The notes under the pieces were generated by a model. It searched no databases. It saw only the letters and a program-made list of their open reading frames with translations, and was not told where the DNA came from. The position numbers and the translations under genes were made by a program. A stretch of 64,000 bases of DNA from Jonesia quinghaiensis DSM 15701. GTDB lineage: Bacteria; Actinomycetota; Actinomycetes; Actinomycetales; Cellulomonadaceae. Shown in pieces: positions 44,795 to 54,496 of the stretch. Where the stretch lies: the NCBI RefSeq assembly GCF_000423205.1, contig NZ_AUHN01000010.1, positions 186,001 to 250,000 on the forward strand, in the 5' to 3' direction. Positions within the stretch are counted from its first letter, which is position 1. Each line of letters starts with the position of its first letter.

Positions 44795-47401
44795 TCAGTG
44801 CCGCGTCGTGGCAGTCTCACCGTCGCAGGTTTGGGCTTGTGTGGCCCGATGCGCGTGGTCGCGTTGCTCCATGACGAGCCGTCGCAGTGCGGCGGGAGCC
44901 TCAGGGTGGGCGGTTAACCAGTCACCTGCGCGGTCACCTTCCGTGTTGGTGGGGAAAAGTCCCGTCACCAGGCGGCGCGCTATTTCGATGCTTCGGGTGT
45001 TCCACACGGGGAGAATCCGGTCGAAGTATTCGGGTTCCACGGTGTGGGTTAGGTCAGGTCGGTCACCGGCGGTGAATCCGGCGATTTTCGCGTCAACGTG
45101 GTCATTGCTCAGTGTGGTGTCTTCCCACGCTGCTTGCCATGCAGATTCCCGTACCGCCGCATCGGGCTGTGATGCGAGCGCACGCAGGTGTGCGGTGCGC
45201 CCACTGCCGGTGTTGTCTCGTTGCGCTTCTGCTGTCAGGGTTTCCTCATTGACGTGACCAATGGTGGCAAGTGCGGTGAGCCACGCCCAGCGCAGGTCAG
45301 CGTCGAGGGGCAACCCGGTGGGGGTATCGGTGGTTCCGTTGAGCAGTGACAACACTGCGGGTGCGTGAGTGGAGTGTGGGACGTTCGCGATGGCTGGGGC
45401 GAGTGCACGGGCCCAGGCGAGTTGCGCATCTGAGGCGGGGGCAGCGTTGTGTAGCCCCTGCCACACGGTGTCACCCCACGCGGCGCGGGTTTGTTGCCGG
45501 GCATCGGGGTGAACGTAGTGGTCCAATGCGTAGGCGGTGTTCGCTAACGCCGCACCTAGTAGGGCACTGTTTGGTTCGTTGCTGGCGTGGCTTGCCACAA
45601 TGTCAATGTAGTGGCGGGCAGGGAGTTGTGCGTCACGCACAGAGTTCCACAGAGATGACCACACAAGGGCGCGAGTCAGCGGGTCGCTGATCGAACTCAA
45701 GTGATCAGTGACAGTTACTAGTGACTGCTGGTCTAGGCGGGTTTTTGCATACGTCCAGTCACCGTGGTTGAGGATCCGCAGTGGAGCGTCATCCCACCCC
45801 GGAATGGCGACAGTTGTGGTCTCTTGGGTGAGGGTGATGTCTTGGGTGTGCGTGCAGACAAGCGCGCCGGCTTCCCACGTGAACAAACCAACGCTGAACT
45901 GGTGTGGGCGGGCAGGTGTTTGCGTGATGACGACGGTGTCTGGTGTGTTCGCTTGAGGTACCGCACCAGCAATCCCGGTTATCGCATCGACGACAAGGGC
46001 ACTTGCGGTTGTGGTGACACTGTCTGCGGTGATGGTGGTGACGCCGCTGGTTGTTAACCACGCATCGGCCCAGGTATTCAGGTCACGGCCTGACACGTCG
46101 TTGAGGATGCTCAACAGGTCTTGCAACGTGGTGTTTCCGTATGCGTGACGGCCAAAGTAGGTGCGGGCGGCAGCGAAAAATGCGTCCTCTCCCACGTAGG
46201 CGACCAGTTGTTTCAACACGGCGGCACCTTTGGCGTAGGTGATGCCGTCAAAGTTGAGTTTCGCTGCTTCGAGGTCGGTGATGTCCGCAACGATGGGGTG
46301 AGTGGTGGGTAGTTGGTCTTGCTGGTAGGCCCACGCTTTGCGGCGGTTCGCGAACGTCACCCACGCATCAGTGTGACGGGTTGCGGCAGCTGCGGCGTGC
46401 GCACCCATGTAATCCGCGAAGGACTCTTTCAACCACAGGTCGTCCCACCAGCGCATTGTGACCAGGTCACCAAACCACATGTGCGCCATTTCGTGGAGGA
46501 TCGTGTTTGCGCGCCCCTCATATTGGGCGGCTGTCGCGGCGCCACGGAACACGTAACTTTCGGTGAACGTCACCAGGCCGGGGTTTTCCATTGCTCCCAG
46601 GTTGTATTCGGGAACAAAAATTTGGTCGTACTTACCCCACGGGTATGGGGACGCGAACTGGGTGGTGAAAAAGTCGAGCCCTTGGCGGGTGATGGTGATG
46701 ATCTCGTCGGCGTCCAAGTGTTCCGCTAACGACGCCCGGCACAGCACACCCAAGTCAACGCGCTGGTCCGCGGACTCCCACACGGAATCCACCCGGTGGT
46801 AAGGCCCGGCCGCAATGCACGTAATGTAACTGGAGATACGCCCCGTTGGCGCGAACACCACAGTTTGGGTGTCACCGTGGGTGGTGACCTCGGTGGGGGC
46901 GGTGTTGTTTAACACCTGCCAACCTGCCGGGGCTGTCACGGTGAACCGGTAACTCGCTTTGAGGTCTGGTTGCTCAAAACACGCCATGACACGGCGCGAA
47001 TCGGCAGGCTCATACTGGGTGTACAGGTAGGTGGCACCATCTGCGGGGTCCACGTAACGGTGCAGTCCCTCCCCCGAGCGCGAATACGCGCCCTCGGCAA
47101 CAACCTGCACCACGTTGACAGCACCCGGGGCGGTGTCCAGGTTCTCCACGCCGATGCGCGCCTCATCCCACTGCACCGGTTGTGGTTGGTTATTGACGGT
47201 GACCCCATGGACGGCGTTACCCAAGAAATCGATCCACGTAGCTGACGTGGCGGAGGTGAACGTTAGCGTCGTAGTCACCGGGAAACCCGGTGCGGCAGGA
47301 TCAGTGGCGGAAGTCAGATCAAGAACAACATCAATGGTGTCAACCGTGATGTGCGCGGAACGGTGAGCGGTCTCTTCCCGAGTGAGGTTCGCAGAGGTCA
47401 T
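44795..47401 (-). CDS. pepN: Aminopeptidase N, M1 family
   Basis: 868 residues. The exopeptidase motif GAMENPGLVTF and the zinc site HEMAHMWFGDLVTMRWWDDLWLKESFADYM are complete. N-terminal TREETAHRSAHI and the C-terminal ERAP1-like half fit actinobacterial PepN. Cytosolic zinc enzyme that removes N-terminal residues from peptides. Long GC-rich stretch with typical host codon use. Single gene. Confidence 0.95.
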   Translation of the reverse strand: MTSANLTREETAHRSAHITVDTIDVVLDLTSATDPAAPGFPVTTTLTFTSATSATWIDFLGNAVHGVTVNNQPQPVQWDEARIGVENLDTAPGAVNVVQVVAEGAYSRSGEGLHRYVDPADGATYLYTQYEPADSRRVMACFEQPDLKASYRFTVTAPAGWQVLNNTAPTEVTTHGDTQTVVFAPTGRISSYITCIAAGPYHRVDSVWESADQRVDLGVLCRASLAEHLDADEIITITRQGLDFFTTQFASPYPWGKYDQIFVPEYNLGAMENPGLVTFTESYVFRGAATAAQYEGRANTILHEMAHMWFGDLVTMRWWDDLWLKESFADYMGAHAAAAATRHTDAWVTFANRRKAWAYQQDQLPTTHPIVADITDLEAAKLNFDGITYAKGAAVLKQLVAYVGEDAFFAAARTYFGRHAYGNTTLQDLLSILNDVSGRDLNTWADAWLTTSGVTTITADSVTTTASALVVDAITGIAGAVPQANTPDTVVITQTPARPHQFSVGLFTWEAGALVCTHTQDITLTQETTTVAIPGWDDAPLRILNHGDWTYAKTRLDQQSLVTVTDHLSSISDPLTRALVWSSLWNSVRDAQLPARHYIDIVASHASNEPNSALLGAALANTAYALDHYVHPDARQQTRAAWGDTVWQGLHNAAPASDAQLAWARALAPAIANVPHSTHAPAVLSLLNGTTDTPTGLPLDADLRWAWLTALATIGHVNEETLTAEAQRDNTGSGRTAHLRALASQPDAAVRESAWQAAWEDTTLSNDHVDAKIAGFTAGDRPDLTHTVEPEYFDRILPVWNTRSIEIARRLVTGLFPTNTEGDRAGDWLTAHPEAPAALRRLVMEQRDHAHRATQAQTCDGETATTRH

Positions 47402-47443
47402 GACACTATCCTGTCACCTCGCAGACCAGTGGGGTGACGCCAA

Positions 47444-47509
47444 CTTTATAATTCACAATTCACCCCCTGCTGCGCTTTCTTTTTACACCCTGGGTGAAAA
47501 ATTATAAAG
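47444..47509. repeat. AT-rich imperfect inverted repeat upstream of pepN
   Basis: CTTTATAATT...TTCACCC (47444-47465) is mirrored by GGGTGAA...AATTATAAAG (47492-47509). It lies between divergent genes where base composition switches from GC-rich to AT-rich. It may be a regulatory site or a relic of an insertion. Confidence 0.4.
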
Positions 47510-47635
47510 AATGCACAGAACTCCTTGTTTCTCAACATAGAAGTTATAAGATCTGAAACGTGAGCAAATGACCGTGGAGATGACTGTAGACCACAGAAGA
47601 GAATCTCCGCTACCTAGAATAGAAGGATTACAACA

Positions 47636-48103
47636 ATGATGGATTTTTTGAGCAGCCTCTCCCAGGTCCTAACTTTCATCGTAGCTGCCGTGGCTGCATA
47701 TGCAGCATGGAAGCAATGGAGCGGTCAAAAGGAAGATAAAGAACTCCGAAACGCAGCTGGTCTATCAGCATGGTGGGCCCATGACGAAAGTCGGAGAGAG
47801 TGGGGAGTGCAAGTGGCTAATTCTTCGGACTCGCCATTCATGAACGTTGAGATAAATGCAGCAGCCAATGGGAAACCTAAAGACAGTTTTACCGTGAAAC
47901 TCATCCCACCTGGAGTAATTTTCATTCCTTCAGAACCATCTACCACCTGGAAACAGCCTAGGCGCGCCACTGAAGAACAACTGACCCCCATTACAAATTC
48001 AAGCAAACATGATATCACAAAAATTAATTTCGCCGACTATAGAGGTAAACTATGGCAGTGGACACAGGAGAAAGGCACGCAGCCCGTCAAGGCGAGTAAA
48101 TAA
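47636..48103 (+). CDS. Small single-pass membrane protein, unknown
   Basis: 155 residues (ATG at 47636 or 47639). One N-terminal helix (VLTFIVAAVAAYAAWKQW) is followed by a soluble beta-rich domain (WGVQVANSSDSPFMNVEINAAANGKP), resembling small membrane proteins found in AT-rich islands. No named family recognised. The local DNA is AT-richer than pepN. Confidence 0.6.
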   Translation: MMDFLSSLSQVLTFIVAAVAAYAAWKQWSGQKEDKELRNAAGLSAWWAHDESRREWGVQVANSSDSPFMNVEINAAANGKPKDSFTVKLIPPGVIFIPSEPSTTWKQPRRATEEQLTPITNSSKHDITKINFADYRGKLWQWTQEKGTQPVKASK

Positions 48104-48436
48104 CAAATATGACATCTACAGAACGTCGCTTGAGCTCTCCTTAAAATCTAGCAACCAGAGTTTTTCATAGTTTTCTACCATCTGTTCTATCAGAGTTAAA
48201 AATAGGGCTGTCAAAATCTTTTCCGTGTCGAAGCCATGGTTTATATGTAGAAAAACCGAGAAAATCCATGGCTGCAGTTGAATGGTCGACTAATAGGGAG
48301 CGTTTGCTTCGATGATGGTCACCATTTTCCGGACCTACACAATACTCATATCCGGGAGCAACTGCACTTTCGGCAGCGGCGCCAAAACAAGCAAAATCTT
48401 ACGATTTTCTGAGTTCTTTGCCAGCATTCTCATGTT
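48104..48436. other. Gap downstream of the nucleotidyltransferase gene, possible decayed frame
   Basis: 333 bases. On the minus strand an ATG overlaps the nucleotidyltransferase stop (ATGA) but reads only 13 codons to TAA; the same frame then stays open for about 80 codons (containing LLVDHSTAAMDFLGFSTYKP). This could be a broken second gene of the operon or chance; no family was recognised. Confidence 0.3.
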
Positions 48437-48715
48437 TCATAGTGGTATCGCTTCCTTACGGATGTGGTCCATCAGTGGACCGGTACCGCAATCAGACACG
48501 ACGTCCACTGGGGCATCAACGATTTGCTGCACGTCAGCCATGAAAGCTGCGAGGTCGAAGATCGAGGCGGTTGGCGCCGGGTGAACAAGGATGTCGATGT
48601 CTGAACCGTTGCCTGCTTGACCTCGAGCTACGGAACCAAACAGCCTGACGTTGCTGAGCTGGTGGGTCTTCGCGGACTCCATCACATGCAGGCGGTGTTG
48701 CCTGATTTTCTCCAT
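48437..48715 (-). CDS. MNT-type minimal nucleotidyltransferase
   Basis: 92 residues from the ATG at 48715; the frame is open to 48865 but the extra N terminus is low-complexity. The signature VRLFGSVARGQAGNGSDIDILV is the GS-x10-DxD active site of minimal nucleotidyltransferases, and a third Asp lies in DAPVDVVSD. In MNT/HEPN toxin-antitoxin systems such proteins AMPylate the HEPN toxin. No HEPN gene is seen on either side, so it is orphan or its partner is lost. Confidence 0.8.
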   Translation of the reverse strand: MEKIRQHRLHVMESAKTHQLSNVRLFGSVARGQAGNGSDIDILVHPAPTASIFDLAAFMADVQQIVDAPVDVVSDCGTGPLMDHIRKEAIPL

Positions 48716-48827
48716 ACTGGGGGCATCTAGCGCTGATACTGGGTTTTCTGTTGGCGATGGCGTGGGAACTATATGGTCTTTCCCGCTTGCTCTGTTGTGC
48801 TGACGGGTGTTGATAGATGATGGGGTC

Positions 48828-49034
48828 ATGGAGACGCGGTCAGTACCTATTGATGTGAGTGACACGGCAGTGCCTGGTTGGCAGGATCCACGCGAGGTTA
48901 CCCGGTTTGGCGTGTTGATGGCTAACGGTCGCCTCGCTCCAAGGAACTTTACAACGCGTGAAGAAGCTGAGGAGTGTGCTCAACCTGGTGAACGCGTTGT
49001 TGAATGGAACCTTGTTTGCGAGTGCGACCGTTAG
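48828..49034 (+). CDS. Small hypothetical protein
   Basis: 68 residues: METRSVPIDVSDTAVPGWQD at the start and REEAEECAQPGERVVEWNLVCECDR at the end, with codon use like the host. It looks like a real small cytosolic protein in the size range of antitoxin-like or regulatory peptides, but no family is recognised. Its start codon overlaps, on the opposite strand, one of the possible starts of the nucleotidyltransferase. Confidence 0.5.
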   Translation: METRSVPIDVSDTAVPGWQDPREVTRFGVLMANGRLAPRNFTTREEAEECAQPGERVVEWNLVCECDR

Positions 49035-49077
49035 GGGCGCGCGTGGTGAGCGCGACTGTTGGTTGTGTGGGGCGAGG

Positions 49078-50001
49078 TTAGTTGTCCGGTACGAGGAGTG
49101 GGACTTTCTCGACGATGGGTAGCTGGGCGCTTGTCCCTGTGGTTTCGAGGAACCCCGGAACACGAACCCACGAAGTTCCATCCAACGACCAGGACGCAGA
49201 CCACTGAGTCGTCACAGAAATCCTCACCGGATCAAGAGTGGTGTACGTATGCTGATACCCAGTTTCCACATCAGCACTACCCGGCGACGCAACAGGACCC
49301 AAAACAGTGCCATCACCCCAATCAAACGTGAACGACACTGGAGCAACACGCACCGAAACAGTTTGCCCCAGCAACGTTGGCGTAAACATCTGCACAGCAG
49401 AATCCGTATACACCACCACAGGCAGATTAATCACCCGCGGATTATCCGCACCAATCTTTGGATACGTGTGAACAGGCGAAGGCTTGATCTTCAACACCGC
49501 CAAATCTTCCAACGTAATGTTCAATGGAGTGTCACCTTCTAGGGCTTGACTTGGACATCTACCCAAACGAAATCTTGTCTCAGTCACCTGACCTGATGAG
49601 ACATCGATTTTGTCCTCAAAAAATAAACCCCATTCAAGTTCGGTGGCAATATCACATTTCGGCTCTTCGAACTTATCGATAGCCTCACTTAAACAATCCA
49701 TCATCGATCCGATAACAGAATTAACAGTAAATCCTGCACATAATTTGTCTCGCTGTTTCCAGAGGTGAGTTAGCACGACAACCCCAGCAGCTTTGCCTTG
49801 TTGAGTTTCCGTTTCAAGTCCCTTCACAGCCACTTCATCGCCTTCGTCAGCCGCAGTTCCAACGAAGCTAGTCCCGGCTCCCTCACGATCCCTGTAGAGG
49901 TCGACTAGATGTGATTCAAAATTTTTGGGAGTCGGTACAAAATTGACAGAACTGCCAAATACTAGACTCGACGCTACACCAACGCTTAGTAATTTTTTCA
50001 C
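49078..50001 (-). CDS. Secreted PKD-like protein paired with DUF6318
   Basis: 307 residues. Signal peptide (LLSVGVASSLVFGSSVNFV), a long N-terminal part rich in Asp/Glu with four Cys (LCAGF, DCLSE, KCDIA, RCPSQ), then KIGADNPRVINLPVVVYTDSAVQMFTPTLLGQTVSVRVAPVSFTFDWGDGTVLGPVASPGSADVETGYQHTY, the PKD-like signature, and FSWSLDGTSW-type strand. The most divergent member in the window. Overlaps the upstream DUF6318 gene (ATGA). Confidence 0.75.
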   Translation of the reverse strand: MKKLLSVGVASSLVFGSSVNFVPTPKNFESHLVDLYRDREGAGTSFVGTAADEGDEVAVKGLETETQQGKAAGVVVLTHLWKQRDKLCAGFTVNSVIGSMMDCLSEAIDKFEEPKCDIATELEWGLFFEDKIDVSSGQVTETRFRLGRCPSQALEGDTPLNITLEDLAVLKIKPSPVHTYPKIGADNPRVINLPVVVYTDSAVQMFTPTLLGQTVSVRVAPVSFTFDWGDGTVLGPVASPGSADVETGYQHTYTTLDPVRISVTTQWSASWSLDGTSWVRVPGFLETTGTSAQLPIVEKVPLLVPDN

Positions 50002-50696
50002 TCAAAAGCCACCTCTCCAAAAGCCCGTAAAAACCATCCACCTTCTTTATCACTTATGACCATTTGCCTAGCGAAGGATCCGCTCTTTTCAAAGAAACCC
50101 AAGACCTCTCGCTTTTCATTCACAACAGGCGTTTCATAATAGTGAACCGTAAGATCTAATATCCAACCGTCGTAGCCTTTGCTATAAATTGCAATATCTT
50201 CAGTCTTATATACTGGACCGACAGGGGGAGTTTCCTCTTCATAAAAATCATTAATTATTTTGAGGGTACTTGCACACATTCCACAAGTTGGATCACTCAA
50301 TTTTTCGAAATCACTGATATCACCCGTTGCATAGGAATAGTTCAAGACGTCAATCATGTACTGGGCAGCAGCCTCAGCACCAGCTTCGTCGTTATTAGCC
50401 ATCTCTGGGTATTCCACAGGTTTAACAATCTCAACCTCAGGGACAACATCCCCCACCTCATACTCCGAGGGATCGAACTCATCAAAGGGAATCGGCGCAT
50501 CCTCACCCGCCGCTGCTTCACTACCAGCAGCGTCACCATCAGCATCGGCTGGGACTTCAACAGTCTTACTCACCTCAACCGGTTCCTCACCACCGTCACT
50601 ACACCCACCCAACACAACAGCACTAACCACAAGCGCAACAAGTGAACGGCGGAAAGGGAAAGACTCAAGACCACGTGAAAAAGACATAGATCCCAT
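49998..50696 (-). CDS. DUF6318 lipoprotein (pair with PKD protein)
   Basis: 232 residues (ATG 50696 or 50687). Lipobox LGGC, acidic linker, then the DUF6318 domain NNDEAGAEAAAQYMIDVLNYSYATGDISDFEKLSDPTCGMCASTLKII, with the CxxC-type CGMC pair. It matches the standard DUF6318 consensus better than the copies at 58-63 kb. ATGA overlap with the PKD gene. Upstream lies a CCACAGGGGAGG stretch like the leader blocks of the 58-63 kb copies. Confidence 0.85.
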   Translation of the reverse strand: MGSMSFSRGLESFPFRRSLVALVVSAVVLGGCSDGGEEPVEVSKTVEVPADADGDAAGSEAAAGEDAPIPFDEFDPSEYEVGDVVPEVEIVKPVEYPEMANNDEAGAEAAAQYMIDVLNYSYATGDISDFEKLSDPTCGMCASTLKIINDFYEEETPPVGPVYKTEDIAIYSKGYDGWILDLTVHYYETPVVNEKREVLGFFEKSGSFARQMVISDKEGGWFLRAFGEVAFE

Positions 50697-50985
50697 GATC
50701 TAGCAGCCCAACCCACCACACGATAGGCACCCCTCCCCTGTGGAAAAAGCGTCACGCCTCGTGGGTAAAAAGCCCGACAAAGCTCGACTCATGGCATCTG
50801 TATTCATCCAATCAGGCGAGAAGACCTTAACCAGTTGAGCAGCGCAAATATCGGGATTTTGAAAATGCTCACAACCATATGGTTGCCACATTGCGCGCTA
50901 CCCATCGGGTCAGCATTTTTGGCTCACTAGGCTTCGTGGCGAAGCGCACAGTTGCGCCTAGTCGGCTGTACCTCCGGTCAGTGTT

Positions 50986-51860
50986 TTACAAGTCCGCGTT
51001 ATCTGCAACAACCAGCAGTGGTGTCAGAGGTATGCGTGTGCGCCACCGTTCGGGGAGTTGTGTGTAGTGGTCGAGGAACAGGGTGACGATGTCTTCACCC
51101 GTGAGGAGACGTAAACCTGACCGTTGGCGTTCGATGGATTTAGCGTCCCTGCTGTAGTTCCCTAACGTCACAAAGACTACGTAGTCCCCGGGCCCTTGGG
51201 TGCCAATGAGTTGTTGGACATCCGGCGCACCGATGGTGCTGGTGAGGTGTTTGCATTGCACTTTGATTTGCGGGGGCTCTACACCGAGTGGGTCGCGGTG
51301 GGCGATAACGTCGACTCCCCCGTCTTGGTTGTATTGGGTGACGCGTGCTTGGTATCCGAGGGCCCGTAAGAGGTCGGCTGTGAATTCTTCGAATTCTTGG
51401 TGGGTGAGGTTTTTGTGGAGCGCCTCGAGAATGTGGTCGCGGGTGTGGCGTTCGATGCGTGACGCACGTGGTTCGTCTGTGTTTTCTTCGTCGTTTTCTT
51501 GGTTCGCAACGGATTCGACGACGCTCGTCATGGCGTCCACTGCGTTTTCGGTTGCGTGGAGGGCTGCGAGAAATTCGTCGGCGTGTTTTCTGATTCGGAA
51601 AATGGTGAGGAAGGAACCAACTTCGTAGAGCGCTGGTTGGGTGAATACGGTTCTGGAAAGTCCGATTTTTTCCCAGCGTACGGGGCGCCGGTGGCGGTGG
51701 GTCGGTTCTGTAGCGGCGTAGTAGTAGTCACCGGTGATGATGCCGATGTTTATTGTGCTGTCGGGTATGTTTCCCACCCGGCGCTGATGAATCCTCCTGA
51801 TATGACTTCTTCAGTGAGCGTGTCGTTGTGGACGCCCCAGATCGTGGGTTCAGTAGTCAT
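50986..51860 (-). pseudogene. Mrr-type restriction endonuclease with disrupted 5' part
   Basis: The open C-terminal part (residues from 51777 downward) has the Mrr_cat core: FEEFTADLLRALGYQARVTQ then DGGVDVIAHRD and IKVQCKHL, the D-x-QxK PD-(D/E)XK site, for methylated-DNA cleavage. The family N terminus is found just upstream in another frame: from ATG 51860 it reads MTTEPTIWGVHNDTL...SGGFISAGWE, then stops. The two parts join with a shift and the expected 30-50 residues between GWE and PDSTINIGIITGDYYY are missing, so an internal deletion has broken the gene. A shortened protein could still start at GTG 51777. Confidence 0.75.
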
Positions 51861-51865
51861 GATGG

Positions 51866-52234
51866 TCAGCCGCCCAGGACGCAGGTTGCGATGATGTGAT
51901 CTATTTTGCGGACGTCCATGCCTTTACCGAGTTTAATTTTGATGCGCCCTGCACGGGTCCAGAGCTCAACCTCGGCAGACAGGTCGAAGGTGCCCGCGTT
52001 TTCGGTAGACCACATGTTGATGGAGCTATAGGGCAGCGAGTAAATTTCGACCTTTTTACCGCGGATCCCTTGCGCGTCACGCACGATAAGCCGCTTCGAC
52101 GTGAAGATCGCGGAATCTCGGAATGTTTTGAACGCCGCGTAGGGTTGCTCCCCAGGCGCAAGCAAACCCGCCACATCGTTAGGGATCGGGATTTCTTGAA
52201 CAAACATCCATTCAGTTATCGCTGCTGTTTCCAC
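51866..52234 (-). CDS. Bacterial PH-domain protein
   Basis: 122 residues (start 52234 or 52207). PNDVAGLLAPGEQPYAAFKTFRDSAIFTSKRLIVRDAQGIRGKKVEIYSLPYSSINMWSTENAGTFDLSAEVELW is the bPH_1 (YvbH-like) pattern, a small PH fold of unknown ligand. It ends six bases upstream of the broken Mrr gene, so the two may be co-transcribed. Confidence 0.85.
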   Translation of the reverse strand: METAAITEWMFVQEIPIPNDVAGLLAPGEQPYAAFKTFRDSAIFTSKRLIVRDAQGIRGKKVEIYSLPYSSINMWSTENAGTFDLSAEVELWTRAGRIKIKLGKGMDVRKIDHIIATCVLGG

Positions 52235-52291
52235 TGCTATTCCTGACTTTCGCGCGTAGTAGAGGCATTACCAGTCACTCAGTTCCACAGC

Positions 52292-52711
52292 CTACCCATC
52301 ACTGTGCGGTTGCTCGTCGTGTTCACGTTTGCTGTGCTCCTGTCGCACATCCCGTGAATCTAGTTTGGTGTTGTCCGCTTTAGTGTCAAGTGCGGCCGCG
52401 ATGCGTTCTAAATAGCGCAATTGCTCCGCCGCGATGTGCAGATCAACGCTTCTACGATGTCCAACTCCTTTTAAGCCGTAGATCAAGTTGATGACTGCGA
52501 ATGCGAGCCCGAAAAATGCGAGAAAAGCCCACAGAACGGGTTTCATGAACGGTTCCTCTTCCCCAAATTGAGAAGTCTGTTCCTGCAGCGCGCCGTAGAT
52601 CAGGAAGCCTGTAGCCAGTTCGGCGACAGCCGCAAATATTACTGCCCAGATGAAACTATTAAACCCTGCATGCCGTGTTTCCTCTGATTCTAGTTCCTTG
52701 TCGAGTTGCAC
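52292..52711 (-). CDS. Small two-helix membrane protein, unknown
   Basis: 139 residues from GTG 52711 with AAAGGTAGGG upstream. Two membrane helices (FIWAVIFAAVAELATGFLIYGAL and VLWAFLAFFGLAFAVINLIYG) are followed by a basic/acidic helical tail with a probable coiled coil (IAAEQLRYLERIAAALDTKADNTK). No named family. Confidence 0.6.
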   Translation of the reverse strand: MQLDKELESEETRHAGFNSFIWAVIFAAVAELATGFLIYGALQEQTSQFGEEEPFMKPVLWAFLAFFGLAFAVINLIYGLKGVGHRRSVDLHIAAEQLRYLERIAAALDTKADNTKLDSRDVRQEHSKREHDEQPHSDG

Positions 52712-53429
52712 GGTCCCTACCTTTCTTGGTTTCAGAATTCTTCTCGAAGAAGGTATCAACAGCCTACACATGTCCGTCGACTAGCTGGTCCATTTCGTAG
52801 TCCAAAATATCCGACAGAAAGAACAACGCCGTTTTCTATGCATCTTGGATCAGGAGCATCCAGTGGGGTCACCATACCCTCAACTCTTCACGCACCTAAT
52901 TTTGTCGGAGAAGCAAGGGTCTGGCAATCTGTACGTCATGTAGGCAAAAGCACAGCGGGATCTATAGTTGAATCATTGTGCACATCACCAGCGATGTAGG
53001 AGAAGTCATCTCGGTCTTTGCCACTCGGTGACACTCTGGGGTGTGGCGTCGTGTGCGCATTAGCAGTGACCGTGAGGTTATGATAATTGTCTTTCGGCAT
53101 CGCTCACAGTACTGTCTGAGATCAGCATGATGGGGTTCGGGTTGAGGCAGTGCAGCGCAAACAAGAAACGCTTTTCGCCGTCTCGAAATTGGCTCATTTC
53201 ATCGTGATTACAAGACACAACTTAGACCCCAACGAAGCACCGCTCGTCTCGAAGATGAACTGAAAATATTGCCTCTCAGCAACATGAGTGCCGACAATTT
53301 AGTAAGATGTGGCTATCTAGTTTTACTGCATAGTGTCTGTAAATTTTACATTAATCTACTGCTCCACGAGCAGACCTCGAAGGTACATGGTAACTTGACC
53401 AGTATCCAACATGCTTGAAGGGCTACGAA
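52712..53429. other. Gene-poor gap
   Basis: About 700 bases with no convincing gene on either strand; GC falls toward the right. Short frames have no Shine-Dalgarno or family pattern. The terminator or promoter of neighbours was not evident. Looks like decayed island DNA. Confidence 0.5.
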
Positions 53430-53837
53430 ATGAAAACGTTTCTACCAATGAGCGCCCTGGTTTTTTTACTGGCGTCTGCGTGCACGGCAACAGATGGAAG
53501 CACCCACCAATCCTCAACTCCACCTCCATCTCAATCGCCAATTCCATCACCGACAGTTTCGGAGTCAGCTGCATCCGACTTTCAAGACTTCGACGTGGCG
53601 GATGAAATAAGTATTGACAGTTTATTCTCGCCATCAGTGGTGGGAATCCTTAACAAGTTCGACCTATCCGACCACGTCGGCAAACTTGAGGTTTGCAGGG
53701 ATACTAGCGCCGTTTTGACAACCCTCACTGAGAGTCAGCTGAATGATTACATATATTCGATGTCATCTTACGATTATTCTATACTTGAAGACTTGGTAAA
53801 TGAATGCAATAATATCGCAGCGAACTTAACAAAGTGA
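53430..53837 (+). CDS. Small lipoprotein, unknown
   Basis: 135 residues from the ATG preceded by GAAGGG. Signal peptide with lipobox LASAC, a Ser/Pro/Thr linker (TPPPSQSPIPSPTVSES), then an acidic helical domain with two Cys (LEVCRDTSAV and LVNECNNIA) that could form a disulfide. AT-rich gene flanked by gaps on both sides. No family recognised. Confidence 0.65.
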   Translation: MKTFLPMSALVFLLASACTATDGSTHQSSTPPPSQSPIPSPTVSESAASDFQDFDVADEISIDSLFSPSVVGILNKFDLSDHVGKLEVCRDTSAVLTTLTESQLNDYIYSMSSYDYSILEDLVNECNNIAANLTK

Positions 53838-54496
53838 GGCCATATTTTCATTCAGCCGCTCGAAACAACAAAGCAGTCAATAGTTACTAACTACACATGG
53901 CGCGTCGCAGAAACCCGACAGAGATGCATCAGCTTGGTAATTGCTAATTTTCATTTTCACCATGAATACCTAATGCAGCAAATAATGAAACCAGCGGAAG
54001 CGAGTCAAAAAAGGACTCAACACCAGTGTTACTTAATCCTTCCGTTACCAAATACACTGGATGCCGATCGATGAAAACGAATATGTGCCGCAAATCCATT
54101 CATCCCTATTCAGCGAATTCAATATTCATTCTAGCATTCTGTTTTACTCAGCACTAACTTCTATAAATAGAGTTTCAGATATTTGCGTCCATGTGAAAGT
54201 AATTGTTCAATTGGATTCTGCTAGAAGTAGGTGTTGTCTATTGAATAAAGATCGAATCATGTGAGGATACCATCTACAGAAAATTCGCACCCTGCACTTG
54301 GGGCGTCACGAAGGATACCTGCTGTTCAGGTATTCTCTTCTCGGCCATCAACACGACATCTCGAATCTGACGAATAGGTCGGCATCGATATTTTGAAAGC
54401 CTTTGAAGCGCCATGGATGAGGCTTAAATTGATCCTCATTCAAGACAGCAACCATTTGTCCATCAATGATCGTTGTTCGGATATCGGAGTCAATAC
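53838..54496. other. AT-rich gene-poor gap
   Basis: About 660 bases, clearly AT-richer than the host average. A 67-codon plus-strand frame (54061-54264) and a minus-strand frame ending at 54348 (with EDQFKPHPWRFKGFQNID) have no start signals; the latter runs into the HAD gene and may be the tail of a lost gene. Confidence 0.45.
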
